This document shows positions 14,490 to 23,819 of a DNA stretch of 49,254 bases, piece after piece (positions within the stretch are counted from its first letter, which is position 1; each line of letters begins with the position of its first letter). The position numbers and the translations under genes are program-made. The stretch is from Chitinophagales bacterium (GTDB lineage: Bacteria; Bacteroidota; Bacteroidia; Chitinophagales; Saprospiraceae): NCBI GenBank assembly GCA_022360175.1, contig JAKSDI010000222.1, positions 1 to 49,254 on the forward strand, given 5' to 3'. The notes under the pieces were generated by a model. It was given only the letters and a program-made list of their open reading frames with translations, was not told the origin of the DNA and made no database searches.

Positions 14490-14673
14490 AAGAGCATATA
14501 TGTTAGAGAATTTGTTCTTCAAGCTGACTTACATAATAGAATAAGCTTGAATAATAAATCTCAAACACACTCTTGTTTGTAATAGTCTTACTTTTTGAGT
14601 ATATTGCTGGGCTATTGGAGCTTGTTTGAAACTAATTTGAACAAGCTCTTAATCCCTAAAATAAAAGCAGGAT
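14329..14673. other. Gene-free stretch packed with inverted repeats
   Basis: Three nested or adjacent palindromic structures fill the gap: 14328-14489, 14491-14573 and 14618-14650. No ORF is supported. The promoter for the downstream TPR/secG pair should lie near 14580-14660 but is not evident. Confidence 0.65.
14491..14573. repeat. Hairpin element with AGAGC/GCTCT-type ends, second copy
   Basis: It begins AGAGCATATATGTTAGAG and ends CAAACACACTCT. It shares AATTTGTTCTT near the left end and ATAAGC..GA.TAATAAATC at the right end with the element at 10021-10184, but is half its length. A related small hairpin (GAGCTTGTT / AACAAGCTC) follows at 14618-14650. Confidence 0.55.
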
Positions 14674-15816
14674 ATGAATACAGATAGCTTCTTGCGCTAT
14701 TTGAAGGACGCTACCTTTCTTCATCAAATAACTTATGAAGAGCTAAAGACGCTGTCTTTGCAGTATCCCTATTGCCAAAATCTACACTTACTTCTTCTCA
14801 AGAAAAGCTATCTGGACAACCATAAAGAGTTAGATCAAAATTTAACAAAAGCTGCAACTTATAGTGTTGACCGGACTCAATTATATCATCAGATTCAGTT
14901 ATTGGAACAATCTCTTGTAGTAGAAGATAATTTCTTGTTATCAGAAGATTACCTTGAGCTAAAAGAGCTCAACGAATTTGAAGAACCCGCAGCTATATCT
15001 GCTCCTCCTACCGCTTCTGAGGATTTGAAAATGAACGAACTTCCATTAATCAACCTGGAGGAAGAACTTGAAGAAGAAGATAGCAGCTATCTGAACGAGA
15101 TTTTTTCAGAACCTGCACTATCGGAAGCCTTGGCATCTAGTGATCATGATCAGCCACAGCAGGAAACAGCTATTGAGCACAGAGTAGAAGCTGTTCCTTC
15201 AGGCGATAGTGATTTGTCTGCCCAGACAATGGATACAACCGCTTATTTGACCAATGAACTGATGAGCGACTTGATTGCTATAGATAAGTTGTTATCTAAG
15301 CCAATGACGATACCTTCTGATTCTGTAGAGAAAATAAGTATAACTTCTGTTAAAACTAAACAGCTTCGTCCTAAAATATCGGCACCTGTATTACCAAAAT
15401 TGAAACAACGTGATAAAGAACAGGTAAAACAGTCTCGTGCTGCTTTGGAAAAACCTAAGCCCGCGCCAGAATCGACCAATCTTCATCCTAAGCCCAAGAA
15501 ATCATTTAATAGCTGGTTGCGACAGTTCCAGGATCAGGCCTCAAAGATGCACCTGGATGAAATTATGGAACATAAGAAGCTGGAAGCCATTAAAAAGAAA
15601 AAAAAGAAGAAGAAAAAGAAAAAACATCTGATGCCTCCTATTGCTGTGCAAAGTATTACGGAGCACAATGATGTAGCTTCAGAAACATTGGCTGTTGTAC
15701 TCGTTAATCAGGGGCGTTATGATAAAGCAATAGAAATGTATGAGCGGCTTATTTTGCTTTTTCCAGAAAAAAATGATTACTTTGCAGCCAAAATTGACAA
15801 CCTTAAAAGTTCATAG
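14674..15816 (+). CDS. TPR-containing protein with polylysine tract
   Basis: The 380-residue protein has a helical N-terminal part (residues 1-95), an acidic low-complexity middle (about 95-240), a basic segment, eleven consecutive lysines (15592-15624) and a C-terminal TPR-like helix pair (LAVVLVNQGRYDKAIEMYERLILLFPEK). No signal peptide is seen, so it is probably cytoplasmic. The stop is three bases before the secG start, so the two form an operon. This arrangement suggests a link to the Sec translocon, but that is inference from position. Confidence 0.8.
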   Translation: MNTDSFLRYLKDATFLHQITYEELKTLSLQYPYCQNLHLLLLKKSYLDNHKELDQNLTKAATYSVDRTQLYHQIQLLEQSLVVEDNFLLSEDYLELKELNEFEEPAAISAPPTASEDLKMNELPLINLEEELEEEDSSYLNEIFSEPALSEALASSDHDQPQQETAIEHRVEAVPSGDSDLSAQTMDTTAYLTNELMSDLIAIDKLLSKPMTIPSDSVEKISITSVKTKQLRPKISAPVLPKLKQRDKEQVKQSRAALEKPKPAPESTNLHPKPKKSFNSWLRQFQDQASKMHLDEIMEHKKLEAIKKKKKKKKKKKHLMPPIAVQSITEHNDVASETLAVVLVNQGRYDKAIEMYERLILLFPEKNDYFAAKIDNLKSS

Positions 15817-15819
15817 TAT

Positions 15820-16083
15820 ATGTTGACTGCGATGACCGTTTTAATTGCCCTTGTGTGTGTGCTGCTGATGGGCGCGGTATTGATTCAAAACCCAAAGGGC
15901 GGCGGTGTAGATTCCACTTTTGGGGGTACACAGGCTAACCAGATGTTTGGTGCTGCTAAATCTACGGATTTTATTGAAAAAGCTACCTGGTATCTGGCAG
16001 CTGCTTTGATCATTCTTTGTATTATTACCAGCTTGATGGTTGGTGGTGGTACTGGTGGCGGAGAGCAATTGCTGACTCAATAA
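15820..16083 (+). CDS. secG: Preprotein translocase subunit SecG
   Basis: The 87-residue protein has two membrane helices (about residues 3-21 and 54-74) separated by the conserved cytoplasmic loop LIQNPKGGGVDSTFGG, the SecG hallmark. It is an accessory subunit of the SecYEG channel in the inner membrane. The Gly-rich end is usual for Bacteroidota SecG. It is directly downstream of the TPR protein gene. Confidence 0.95.
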   Translation: MLTAMTVLIALVCVLLMGAVLIQNPKGGGVDSTFGGTQANQMFGAAKSTDFIEKATWYLAAALIILCIITSLMVGGGTGGGEQLLTQ

Positions 16084-16130
16084 TTGACGCACCACTACTG
16101 GCTGTAATAGCCCTTAGTAATCATAACACA

Positions 16131-16175
16131 AAAAAATCCTGAATTCTGGCAAAGCTGGAGTTCGGGATTTTTTTG
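16131..16175 (+). terminator. Rho-independent terminator after secG
   Basis: The stem AAATCCTGAATTC / GAGTTCGGGATTT (two mismatches) has a TTTTTTT tail at 16168-16174 and a matching A run on the left. It lies 48 bp after the secG stop. Confidence 0.8.
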
Positions 16176-16321
16176 TTTATTGCTACTACAGTGATTGTAG
16201 GTTTGCTTATATTGTATCAGTTTTCACTGAAAACAAAGAATTTGTCTATTGAGGAAGCACAAGTGACACTTTCGAAATTATCTCAAAAGTTTGCCTAAAC
16301 TTATTCGTAACTCATTTAATT

Positions 16322-16783
16322 ATGGCTATTTACAAGCTAAATATTAACGGAAAAGAACACCAGGTTGATGTAGATGCTGATACCCCTTTGCTTTGGATAC
16401 TTCGTGATCATGTACAACTCACGGGTACTAAGTATGGTTGTGGAGTAGGCCAATGCGGCGCCTGTACCGTACATGTTGGCGGATATGCAATGCGGTCTTG
16501 TTCTTTGCCTATAAGTCAGCTTGGCGATCAGGCTGTCGTTACAATAGAAGGACTTGCTGAAAATGGAGATCATCCATTGCAGGAAGCATGGTTAGAACAC
16601 GATGTACCACAGTGTGGTTATTGCCAGGCAGGGCAAATTATGCAGGCTGCTGCCTTGCTTCAAAGCAATTCTGCTCCTTCTGATGAAGAAATTGCCGCTA
16701 CAATGAATGGCAATATATGCCGTTGTGGGACCTATACCCGCATCAAAGCAGCAATCAAAACAGCTGCCGATAAAATGAACTAG
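16322..16783 (+). CDS. [2Fe-2S] subunit of a molybdenum hydroxylase
   Basis: The 153-residue electron-transfer subunit is of the isoquinoline 1-oxidoreductase / aldehyde oxidase type. The plant-ferredoxin-like cluster ligands are C40, C45, C48 and C60 (CGVGQCGACTV). The second cluster ligands are C98, C101, C133 and C135 (CGYCQAG ... CRCGTY). It lacks any FAD domain. It is paired with the large molybdopterin subunit 218 bp downstream. Electrons from the Mo site would pass through it to an acceptor not encoded here. Confidence 0.92.
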   Translation: MAIYKLNINGKEHQVDVDADTPLLWILRDHVQLTGTKYGCGVGQCGACTVHVGGYAMRSCSLPISQLGDQAVVTIEGLAENGDHPLQEAWLEHDVPQCGYCQAGQIMQAAALLQSNSAPSDEEIAATMNGNICRCGTYTRIKAAIKTAADKMN

Positions 16784-17001
16784 CTTTCTGTAAATGTTAG
16801 CAGTTTGATGAAAATGGTGAGCTTGAATGATCTTCTAATAACACAGATCGAACGAACCTACTCCGAATAATTAGAATTTGTGGATTAGTGGCAGTCTCAA
16901 ATAAATTGGCTCCAATCAACTTTCAAATATCCCTTGGATTTATCTGATGATAGGTAGGGATTCAAACCGTGTTACCACTAATATAATACAACACCAAAGT
17001 C

Positions 17002-19215
17002 ATGACACTTATAAAAACATCCTATAATCGCCGGTCATTTTTGAAAGCCTCCGTATTAGGTGGGGGAGGAATGATGTTAGGGTTTAGCTGGCTGGTATCT
17101 TGTGAAGCAGATGTAGCAGATGTGGTTGAACCAACCAAAGGCATACCCAAGGAATGGTTTGATATCAATGCATTCTTAAAAATTGGAGATAATGGGTTGG
17201 TAACGATTATGTCGCCTAATCCTGAAATAGGGCAGAATGTTAAGACCTCTATGCCTATGATTGTCGCAGAAGAGCTGGATGTTGATTGGAAAGATGTTGT
17301 AGTAGAACAAGCACCATTAAACACCGATATTTATACTCGACAATTAGCAGGAGGGAGCCAAAGTATTCGTCAGGGATGGCAGGGACTTCGAATGGCAGGG
17401 GCAACCGCACGCCATATGCTCCTGGCTGCTGCTGCACAACAATTGGAGGTCCGGATCGAGGAATTAAAAACAGAGAATGGAGTCATTAAACATGAGGAAA
17501 GTGACAGAACGCTCACTTATGGAGAAGTTGCCTCTTTAGCAGGGAGCATGGATGTGCCAGAAGAAGTGAGCCTAAAAGACCCTAAGGACTTTAAAATCAT
17601 CGGGACAGGTAGAAATAATGTAGATGGGCAAAAAATTGTGAGGGGAGTACCTATGTACGGATTGGATATAAAGAGGGAGGGAATGTTGTATGCAACGGTG
17701 ATACATCCGCCTGCTTTTGGGATGAAACCTGGGAATGTGAAAAATGAGGAGGAGATCAAAGCATTAGCTGGGATTAAGGATGTTTTCATGATCAATACTA
17801 TGCCAGAAGGTATAGAATTGCAGTGGTCTGATAGAAATAATGTGTTTCCCGAATTGATCGCTATTGTAGGAGAATCTACCTGGCAGGTAATAAAAGCCGC
17901 TAAACAGCTGGATGTTGATTGGAAGGCCGAGAGTGAACTGGAGAGTTCTGAAATGCACGAAGCACAATTGACAAACATACTGAATCAAACGGCTGATGAA
18001 CCTGGTAGAATAGATGGTAACCCTGAAGCTGCTTTTCAACAGGCTACTAAAACGATAGAACGTACTTATGATGCTCCATTTTTAGCGCATAACACAATGG
18101 AGCCTATGAATTTCTTTGCAAATGTAACGGCAGATCATGCCGAACTGATCGGCCCTATACAAACTCCAGAATTTGCTGAAAAAACCGTAGCTAAATTATT
18201 GGGAATGGATCTGGAGCAGGTAGATATCATGATGACTCGTATGGGAGGAGGTTTTGGCCGTCGGCTGTATGGAAATTTTGTAATGGAGGCTTCCTTGATT
18301 TCCCAAAAAGTAGCAGCGCCCGTTAAACTGTTTTACACCCGAGAGTCGGATATGACACAAGGGACGTATCGCCCTGCTTATAAGGTAAAATACCGAGCTG
18401 GTTTTGACGAAAACAATCAGCTGATAGCTTTCCATGTGAAAGGAGCTGGAATACACGGAGGGCCCGTTTTTGCCAATCGCTTTCCTGCCGGCGCCGTTGA
18501 TAATTACCTGGCAGAAAACCTGGGGATGCAATCTAATATATCTACCGGAGCCTGGCGTGCACCACGTTCAAATTTCATGGCTTTTGCAGAGCAATGCTTT
18601 CTTGATGAATGCGCAGCAGCAGTTGGCCAGGACCCAATAGAATTTCGCCTACAGTTATTAGAACGTGCTATCAATAAACCAGTTGGAGATAATAATGATT
18701 ATGATGCTGAAAGATATGCAGGAGTATTGAAATTGGTAAAGGAAAAATCGGACTGGGCAAACCCTCCTTCGGGTATACATCGTGGAGTATCAGCTTATTT
18801 TTGTCATAATTCCTATGTTGCACAGGTGGTAGATGTAGAATTGGTAAAAGGCCGCCCTAAGGTTAAAGATGTGCACTGTGCTGTAGATTGTGGAATAGTG
18901 ATCAATCCTTTGGCTGCAAAAAATCAGATAGAAGGGGGAATAGTTGATGGTATTGGGCATGCTATGTATAGCCAAATTACATTTAAGGAAGGGAAACCAG
19001 AACAGCAAAACTTTGATGAATATCGCCTGATTCGCCATAGTGAGGCTCCGGAAAATATTTACACCTATTTCGTAGACAATGGCATTGATCCTACTGGATT
19101 GGGAGAGCCTTCTCTACCACCTATTATGGCAGCAGTAGCTAATGCGATAGCAGCAGCTAAAGGAGAACGATTGTATCAACAACCATTTATAAGCAGTGAG
19201 GCTGTATTAGGGTAG
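17002..19215 (+). CDS. Molybdopterin-binding large subunit (IorB-like), Tat-exported
   Basis: The 737-residue subunit carries a twin-arginine signal (NRRSFLKASVLGGGGMM) ending in LVSC, so it is probably exported folded and possibly lipid-anchored. Family segments include GGGFGRRLYGNFVMEA, TGAWRAPRSNFMAFAEQ and the C-terminal GLGEPSLPPIMAAVANA, whose Glu is the usual active-site base of xanthine-oxidase-family enzymes. This is the one-piece, FAD-free architecture of isoquinoline 1-oxidoreductase. The substrate is unknown and is likely a heterocycle or aldehyde. Maturation genes (XdhC-like, cofactor synthesis) are absent from the window. Confidence 0.9.
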   Translation: MTLIKTSYNRRSFLKASVLGGGGMMLGFSWLVSCEADVADVVEPTKGIPKEWFDINAFLKIGDNGLVTIMSPNPEIGQNVKTSMPMIVAEELDVDWKDVVVEQAPLNTDIYTRQLAGGSQSIRQGWQGLRMAGATARHMLLAAAAQQLEVRIEELKTENGVIKHEESDRTLTYGEVASLAGSMDVPEEVSLKDPKDFKIIGTGRNNVDGQKIVRGVPMYGLDIKREGMLYATVIHPPAFGMKPGNVKNEEEIKALAGIKDVFMINTMPEGIELQWSDRNNVFPELIAIVGESTWQVIKAAKQLDVDWKAESELESSEMHEAQLTNILNQTADEPGRIDGNPEAAFQQATKTIERTYDAPFLAHNTMEPMNFFANVTADHAELIGPIQTPEFAEKTVAKLLGMDLEQVDIMMTRMGGGFGRRLYGNFVMEASLISQKVAAPVKLFYTRESDMTQGTYRPAYKVKYRAGFDENNQLIAFHVKGAGIHGGPVFANRFPAGAVDNYLAENLGMQSNISTGAWRAPRSNFMAFAEQCFLDECAAAVGQDPIEFRLQLLERAINKPVGDNNDYDAERYAGVLKLVKEKSDWANPPSGIHRGVSAYFCHNSYVAQVVDVELVKGRPKVKDVHCAVDCGIVINPLAAKNQIEGGIVDGIGHAMYSQITFKEGKPEQQNFDEYRLIRHSEAPENIYTYFVDNGIDPTGLGEPSLPPIMAAVANAIAAAKGERLYQQPFISSEAVLG

Positions 19216-19265
19216 AATACAGTAAAATGAGGTCGTTGTGTAATCTTTATATGAAGCAGCATTAA

Positions 19266-19300
19266 AAACTAAGAGGTGTCATCATAACATCTCTTAGTTT
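19266..19300. terminator. Bidirectional terminator between convergent genes
   Basis: AAACTAAGAGGTGT pairs with ACATCTCTTAGTTT (13 of 14) over a short loop. It serves the plus-strand molybdenum hydroxylase and the minus-strand amidohydrolase, and overlaps the latter's stop codon. Confidence 0.7.
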
Positions 19301-20367
19301 GAGACCCTACTCAAAAACTTTTCTTTATTATCTCCACATAACCAGCGTACGACATTATCATACCAAATTTCCTGGTGTTGCTGTGGGCTTATGACTCCTT
19401 CTTCAACTGCCAGATCCAGCAGTTTGCCAGGATAGGAAGATTGTCTTTCGCTTTCCATTTCACCTAATGGATAGGGATCATCTAATCCTAAAATGATTTG
19501 ATCAGTGCCTTTCTGACGGCGCACCATCAAATCTAGTGAAAAGGTATCGTGAACCAAGGTGTCGAAATAGATATTAGGATGGCCTATGGCTTTTCGTGGC
19601 CGAGTCATACCTTCAAAGAGATCGGGCCTTCCGTCGAAGCCTTGTGTTCGACGGCCAATATTGAGGTGATTCAACTGGCCTCCATGAGCGAAACAAACCC
19701 GTATATTTGGATACTTCTCATACATGCCTTCCAGTGTGTAAAAGTGATAAGCATCGGCACATTGCGCAAGCATCCATATCAAATGAAATCGCCAGGCTTT
19801 ATTCTGTAGCTGAATAAATTTTTCACCATCGTAGGGATGAATCTCTATTGCCAGTTTATACTTGTCTGCCAACTCAAAAATAGGAGCCGTTTCTTTATCA
19901 AAAATACCTCTCCAGGTTCCAATAGAATCCATATAATGAGTAGGCAAACAGAGCACCTGCAAGCCCAGTTTTTCCACACAGCGTTCAATTTCCCAACAGG
20001 CACCATCTATAAAACCAGCGTGTACTACAAAGCCACAGGTGAATTTATCGGGATGGTCGTGTTGTACTTGTGCATTAAAATCATTCTGAAACCGCAGGGC
20101 GTATTTCATATCTCTGATCCGTAGCCCATTGCCATATAATTGAGATAGATTGAGTACTACAGCATGATCTATGCGGTTGCGTTCCATCCATTCCAGCTTC
20201 TCATTAAGGAAAAAACTGGAATCAGTAACAGGACGCTTCCAGTTTTTTTGAAGCATGTACTGTCTGTCATCATCAATCCAGAAAATTTCCTTTTCTTTCA
20301 GATAAGAAGGTATTTGTTCTGGATATGGTAGTAGATGAGAATGTCCATTGATTCGTAAAGTGCTCAT
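19294..20367 (-). CDS. Amidohydrolase, ACMSD-like
   Basis: The 357-residue TIM-barrel metal enzyme belongs to the amidohydrolase_2 group, which includes aminocarboxymuconate-semialdehyde decarboxylase. Metal-ligand segments appear in order: INGHSHLLPY at the N-terminus (HxH), AIEIHPYDGE, CFAHGGQLNHL, and LGLDDPYPLGE with the late Asp. Many members are decarboxylases and not hydrolases. It converges on the molybdenum hydroxylase gene, so the two are not cotranscribed, but both would fit aromatic or heterocycle catabolism. The substrate is undetermined. Confidence 0.85.
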   Translation of the reverse strand: MSTLRINGHSHLLPYPEQIPSYLKEKEIFWIDDDRQYMLQKNWKRPVTDSSFFLNEKLEWMERNRIDHAVVLNLSQLYGNGLRIRDMKYALRFQNDFNAQVQHDHPDKFTCGFVVHAGFIDGACWEIERCVEKLGLQVLCLPTHYMDSIGTWRGIFDKETAPIFELADKYKLAIEIHPYDGEKFIQLQNKAWRFHLIWMLAQCADAYHFYTLEGMYEKYPNIRVCFAHGGQLNHLNIGRRTQGFDGRPDLFEGMTRPRKAIGHPNIYFDTLVHDTFSLDLMVRRQKGTDQIILGLDDPYPLGEMESERQSSYPGKLLDLAVEEGVISPQQHQEIWYDNVVRWLCGDNKEKFLSRVSN

Positions 20368-20508
20368 TGTTATGGTTTTAAATGGAAGGCTTGGAATTGT
20401 TAGGATATTTCCGCAGCGAATATAAGCATAAGCTGTTATTATATATTAAGGCTTATTAATGAATACCTCAAGAGTATATTACTTAATTTTTTTAATTCGG
20501 TAATAAAT

Positions 20509-20543
20509 AATAGCCTTGATAGAGTAACTCTATCAAGGCTATT
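20509..20543. terminator. Perfect 17-bp stem terminator
   Basis: Arms 20509-20525 and 20527-20543 are exact reverse complements around a single A. It lies just 3' of the minus-strand DUF2341/T9SS gene. So tight a loop would form as a cruciform or a long hairpin. Confidence 0.65.
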
Positions 20544-20571
20544 GTATACTTCCAATTCTTAATCTTTATTC

Positions 20572-21861
20572 TCAGCGGAGAATATTCAATTTTTGACTAT
20601 GAAGTAAAGTTCCGTTTGATACACTACGGAATTGTAAAAAATAAACTCCGGAAGATAACTGGCTAAGATTGATAGTTTGCTCACTTTTAGGTAATAATAG
20701 GACATTTATATTTGGTATTATTCGCCCCTGTATATCGTAGATTTGAATAAATATACTTTCCTTCCAATCGGATTTTATATAGACGATATCTTGAGTAGGA
20801 TTTGGGAAGACCTGGAGCAGGGTAGGGGCTATGATCTGATCTAAGCTGCTTGGAGTAAGCATTTGTTCCTCACCAACAAAACTGGATGGAGGATTTGTAG
20901 TATGTTGGCGCACCCTGATGTTTTCCATTTCTATGATGAAACTGGGTGAAAAACTACTCATGATGAAGTGAAAACCTGGCATATTAATATTTTGAACAAT
21001 AAGTGTATCTGTGTTTTCATCACCCAGGCCTTCATTGGCAAAACGAGTAAAAACAAACTCATTTTGATCATTGATGTGAGGAGTAATAGAAACGGTATTA
21101 AACTCATGACGGTCAAACCGTAATAATGGATAGGTAAGTTGGGTGGCTGTACCATTGCTTATCGTATCAAGCATAATAGCGATTTGATTGAGCGTATCAA
21201 AACCAAATCCTGAATCTCGGATGATAAAACGGCTTATAGGCTCTTCTGAACTGCTGAATCCATAACCATCAGCATTTGTTCGCTCTATCACAAAATCAAA
21301 AGTAACATCCTCAGCAAAATTTGCTTTACTTCTCACGAATTTGAAGCGAGGCCCTGGATTCATAGAAGTACTGGAATAGCGGAGCCGGCCATCGTTGACT
21401 TCAAAAGTAGCGTATTCTCCTACTGCTTCCCATTTATCAGTATCTACCTCTGTACCTTCAAAATCATCAAATAAAATAAAAGTGTTTTCTCCATCTATGA
21501 CAGACTCAGCATCAGGATTGCCGTAGTAAACTTGTAGGTTAAGACTGGCTCCAGCATTAATAGCAGGTACTTTAACCCATATACGAGTTTGACTACTGAT
21601 CCCCAGGCTATCTCCCCAAAAAGGTAGGGGAGTACAGTCATCAGTAAATACGCGCAAGTCAGCACCATCTGCCTGCAATTTGCCAGCAGCCACCCATTCA
21701 GCAGTATTCAATGTGAAGCTGACTTGATAATCGGTGAGGCTTTCGCCATCAGCATTATCTATAGTAATAGAAAGATAATAAGACCAGTCACTAACACAAT
21801 CCTGAGCATATAGGAAAATACTCATAGTAACCAGCATTGATAAGAGGGTAAAACGTTTCAT
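20572..21861 (-). CDS. DUF2341 protein with T9SS sorting domain
   Basis: The 429-residue exported protein has a signal peptide (residues 1-19, ending YAQ). A DUF2341-like domain (about 25-115, with WSYYLSITIDNADGESLTDYQV and LQVYYGNPDAES) is followed by a LamG-like beta-sandwich (about 125-320, FDDFEGTEVDTDKWE). The type A T9SS C-terminal domain occupies the last 80 residues (LLQVFPNPTQDIVYI ... LSSGVYFLQF). It is probably secreted or attached to the cell surface through the type IX system, perhaps with a carbohydrate-binding role. No catalytic residues are evident. Confidence 0.88.
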   Translation of the reverse strand: MKRFTLLSMLVTMSIFLYAQDCVSDWSYYLSITIDNADGESLTDYQVSFTLNTAEWVAAGKLQADGADLRVFTDDCTPLPFWGDSLGISSQTRIWVKVPAINAGASLNLQVYYGNPDAESVIDGENTFILFDDFEGTEVDTDKWEAVGEYATFEVNDGRLRYSSTSMNPGPRFKFVRSKANFAEDVTFDFVIERTNADGYGFSSSEEPISRFIIRDSGFGFDTLNQIAIMLDTISNGTATQLTYPLLRFDRHEFNTVSITPHINDQNEFVFTRFANEGLGDENTDTLIVQNINMPGFHFIMSSFSPSFIIEMENIRVRQHTTNPPSSFVGEEQMLTPSSLDQIIAPTLLQVFPNPTQDIVYIKSDWKESIFIQIYDIQGRIIPNINVLLLPKSEQTINLSQLSSGVYFLQFRSVSNGTLLHSQKLNILR

Positions 21862-22048
21862 AGTATGAATGTTGTGATGAACAAATAAGTACCAGTATAG
21901 GGCAGGGAAGCTTTAAAACAGTATAGTATAAAAAGCCTTTCAAGTCAATATATGACCTGGATTATCTTGATACATAATTATTTATATCGCCAAAAGTAGT
22001 AGAATGCATTTAGCAGAATACCCCTGAAAACTGTTTGATTTCCTCTCT

Positions 22049-23689
22049 ATGAATTCCGGTAGTTTTGATTTTTTAATGAAGCTTCTAAAGTGGTTTTCTT
22101 ATCTTTTCCGGAAATGCGACCAATTCATGTTTGAAACGATAATTTATTACTCGGGCATCACTTTCTGGCTTGCTATCATTGTATTGACAATATTGTGCTT
22201 GTTCTTTGGGAAAGCCTGGATGCTTCCATTAGGTAGTTTCTTTTTTGGGGAGGCTAATTCAATACAATCTGCTAAGAAACTTAAAGATGAAATGAAAAAA
22301 GACAATCATACTGAAGGAGTAGTCAAAGCATACTGGAGGTTTACCATTTTAGGACTGATAGGCCTGGTTATAGGTATAGCTGTGTGCTTGCTTTTCCAGC
22401 AAAGTCAACTTATACAAGCCCAAAATAAGTTGTTCCAGTATCAGAATGAAAAAATAACACAACAGACTGATATATTGAAAAGTCAAGACGAAAAGCTGGA
22501 CTTGCAAAACCATTTATTGTCTTCTCAAAACAGTCTATTCACTGACCATAACCAAAAGAAGGGCCTCCAATCTGAATTATTGCAAAATCAAAACTACTTG
22601 ATTGGTTTAGAAAAACTTCAAATAGATTCTCAGATTGCTCTACTGGCTATGCAGAATAGTAAGATTGATACTCTAAACTACTATCTTAATATTCAACACA
22701 ATTTACTGGGAACTTCTCACAGAGAAGCTTCAGTCATTTTACTGAATAGCATTATAAGCCAGGTCAATGAAGAAATTGAGATGCAAAAACCAAAAGGTGC
22801 ATTTGTTGATACGTTGAGATACAAATTAAGTGATCCACTTATAGGCCGTATAGGCTTATTAAGCCAGGGTTTAATGCCTTATCATTTTTTTATCGGAGAT
22901 ACTTTATCAAAGAAAAAAATGAGTATTGAAAGGGGGATGTTATTATTGGCACTTGCAAAAAGTAACCTTGATTCTCTTACTTATTTGAAAATATACAATT
23001 ATTCGAATTTTAAGAATGCCTATCTTGATAAGGCTGATTTGAAAGGAGCTTATCTGAGAGGTGTTAACTTAAGAGAAGCTAGCTTAAGAGGAGCCAATCT
23101 GAAAAATACTAACCTTATGAGAGCTAATCTTATAAGAGCCGATCTTTTGGGTGCTGATCTTACTAGAGCTGACCTTCGGAAAGCAAATCTTGGTGGTGCT
23201 AACTTTAGAGGTGCTTTTCTAATAGAAGCAGATTTAAGAGGAGCCTTTTTTGATAAAGCCAACTTTAGTTTTGCAAATCTTAAAAAATCTAACCTTAAGA
23301 GGGCTTTATCTGGTGGTGCTAATTTTCGAAAAGCTAATCTTTCCAGTGCTTGCCTATATAAAACAAGCATTTCTTCTTCAGACCTTTATAGAGCTGGTTT
23401 CACCGAAGCAGATTTAAGAGGAGCTTATCTAAGAGGATCTGACTTTACTGGAGCAAACTTTAAGAGAGCGGACTTAAGAAGAGCCAATTTAAGTGAGGCT
23501 AATCTTAGTTGGGCAAACTTTGCTAAAGCAGATCTTTCTAATGCTAATCTGGAAAAATCCAGAGGCCTTATAGTTCATAATTTCAGAAAAGCTAAATGCT
23601 TATATCATTGTACTGGGCTCGAAAGTATTGAAGATGGACTAAGAAAGGCAAATCCCTGTGCATTCTTTGTAGAAGGCTGCCAGGATTAA
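22049..23689 (+). CDS. Membrane pentapeptide-repeat protein with Gln-heptad coil (paralogue 1)
   Basis: The 546-residue protein has hydrophobic helices at about residues 32-54 and 98-116. A coiled coil at about 123-220 has Gln (mostly QN) every seven residues from Q125 to Q216, broken at H167, E188 and L209. A linker domain follows (about 225-315, with LIGRIGLLSQGLMPYHFFIGDTLS), then pentapeptide repeats at about 319-503 (A[DN]LxxA units). The tail carries KCLYHCTGLE...NPCAFF..GC. Homology to paralogue 2 begins at Met27, so 22127 is an alternative start. Pentapeptide repeats form a right-handed beta helix. Function is unknown. It is transcribed alone. Confidence 0.85.
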   Translation: MNSGSFDFLMKLLKWFSYLFRKCDQFMFETIIYYSGITFWLAIIVLTILCLFFGKAWMLPLGSFFFGEANSIQSAKKLKDEMKKDNHTEGVVKAYWRFTILGLIGLVIGIAVCLLFQQSQLIQAQNKLFQYQNEKITQQTDILKSQDEKLDLQNHLLSSQNSLFTDHNQKKGLQSELLQNQNYLIGLEKLQIDSQIALLAMQNSKIDTLNYYLNIQHNLLGTSHREASVILLNSIISQVNEEIEMQKPKGAFVDTLRYKLSDPLIGRIGLLSQGLMPYHFFIGDTLSKKKMSIERGMLLLALAKSNLDSLTYLKIYNYSNFKNAYLDKADLKGAYLRGVNLREASLRGANLKNTNLMRANLIRADLLGADLTRADLRKANLGGANFRGAFLIEADLRGAFFDKANFSFANLKKSNLKRALSGGANFRKANLSSACLYKTSISSSDLYRAGFTEADLRGAYLRGSDFTGANFKRADLRRANLSEANLSWANFAKADLSNANLEKSRGLIVHNFRKAKCLYHCTGLESIEDGLRKANPCAFFVEGCQD

Positions 23690-23729
23690 AATACAACAGC
23701 CTAAGTAATCTTAAATGATAATACGAAAT

Positions 23730-23769
23730 AGCAAAAGACCATTCCGACATATAAGAATGGCCTTTTGCT
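23730..23769. terminator. Bidirectional terminator
   Basis: AGCAAAAGACCATTC (23730-23744) pairs with 23755-23769, with one mismatch. It lies between the convergent pentapeptide gene and the DUF6268-like gene. Confidence 0.65.
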
Positions 23770-23819
23770 GACCTATCGGGTGTCGATAGCTTTTTCAGGT
23801 TTTAATGCTAGCACAAACA

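Noticed and set aside
16143-16298. Short open frame after secG encoding a membrane-helix-like peptide
   Set aside because: The frame is open over about 50 codons and looks helix-like, but it has no ATG, begins within the terminator and has no ribosome binding site. It could be a gene remnant.
17517-17978. 153-codon minus-strand open frame inside the molybdopterin subunit gene
   Set aside because: It lies fully antisense to a strongly recognised gene and has no motif of its own.
23050-23370. 106-codon minus-strand open frame in the pentapeptide region
   Set aside because: It is a shadow of the repeated A[DN]LxxA codons on the plus strand. The translation is a low-complexity Arg/Leu/Ala repeat with no start context.
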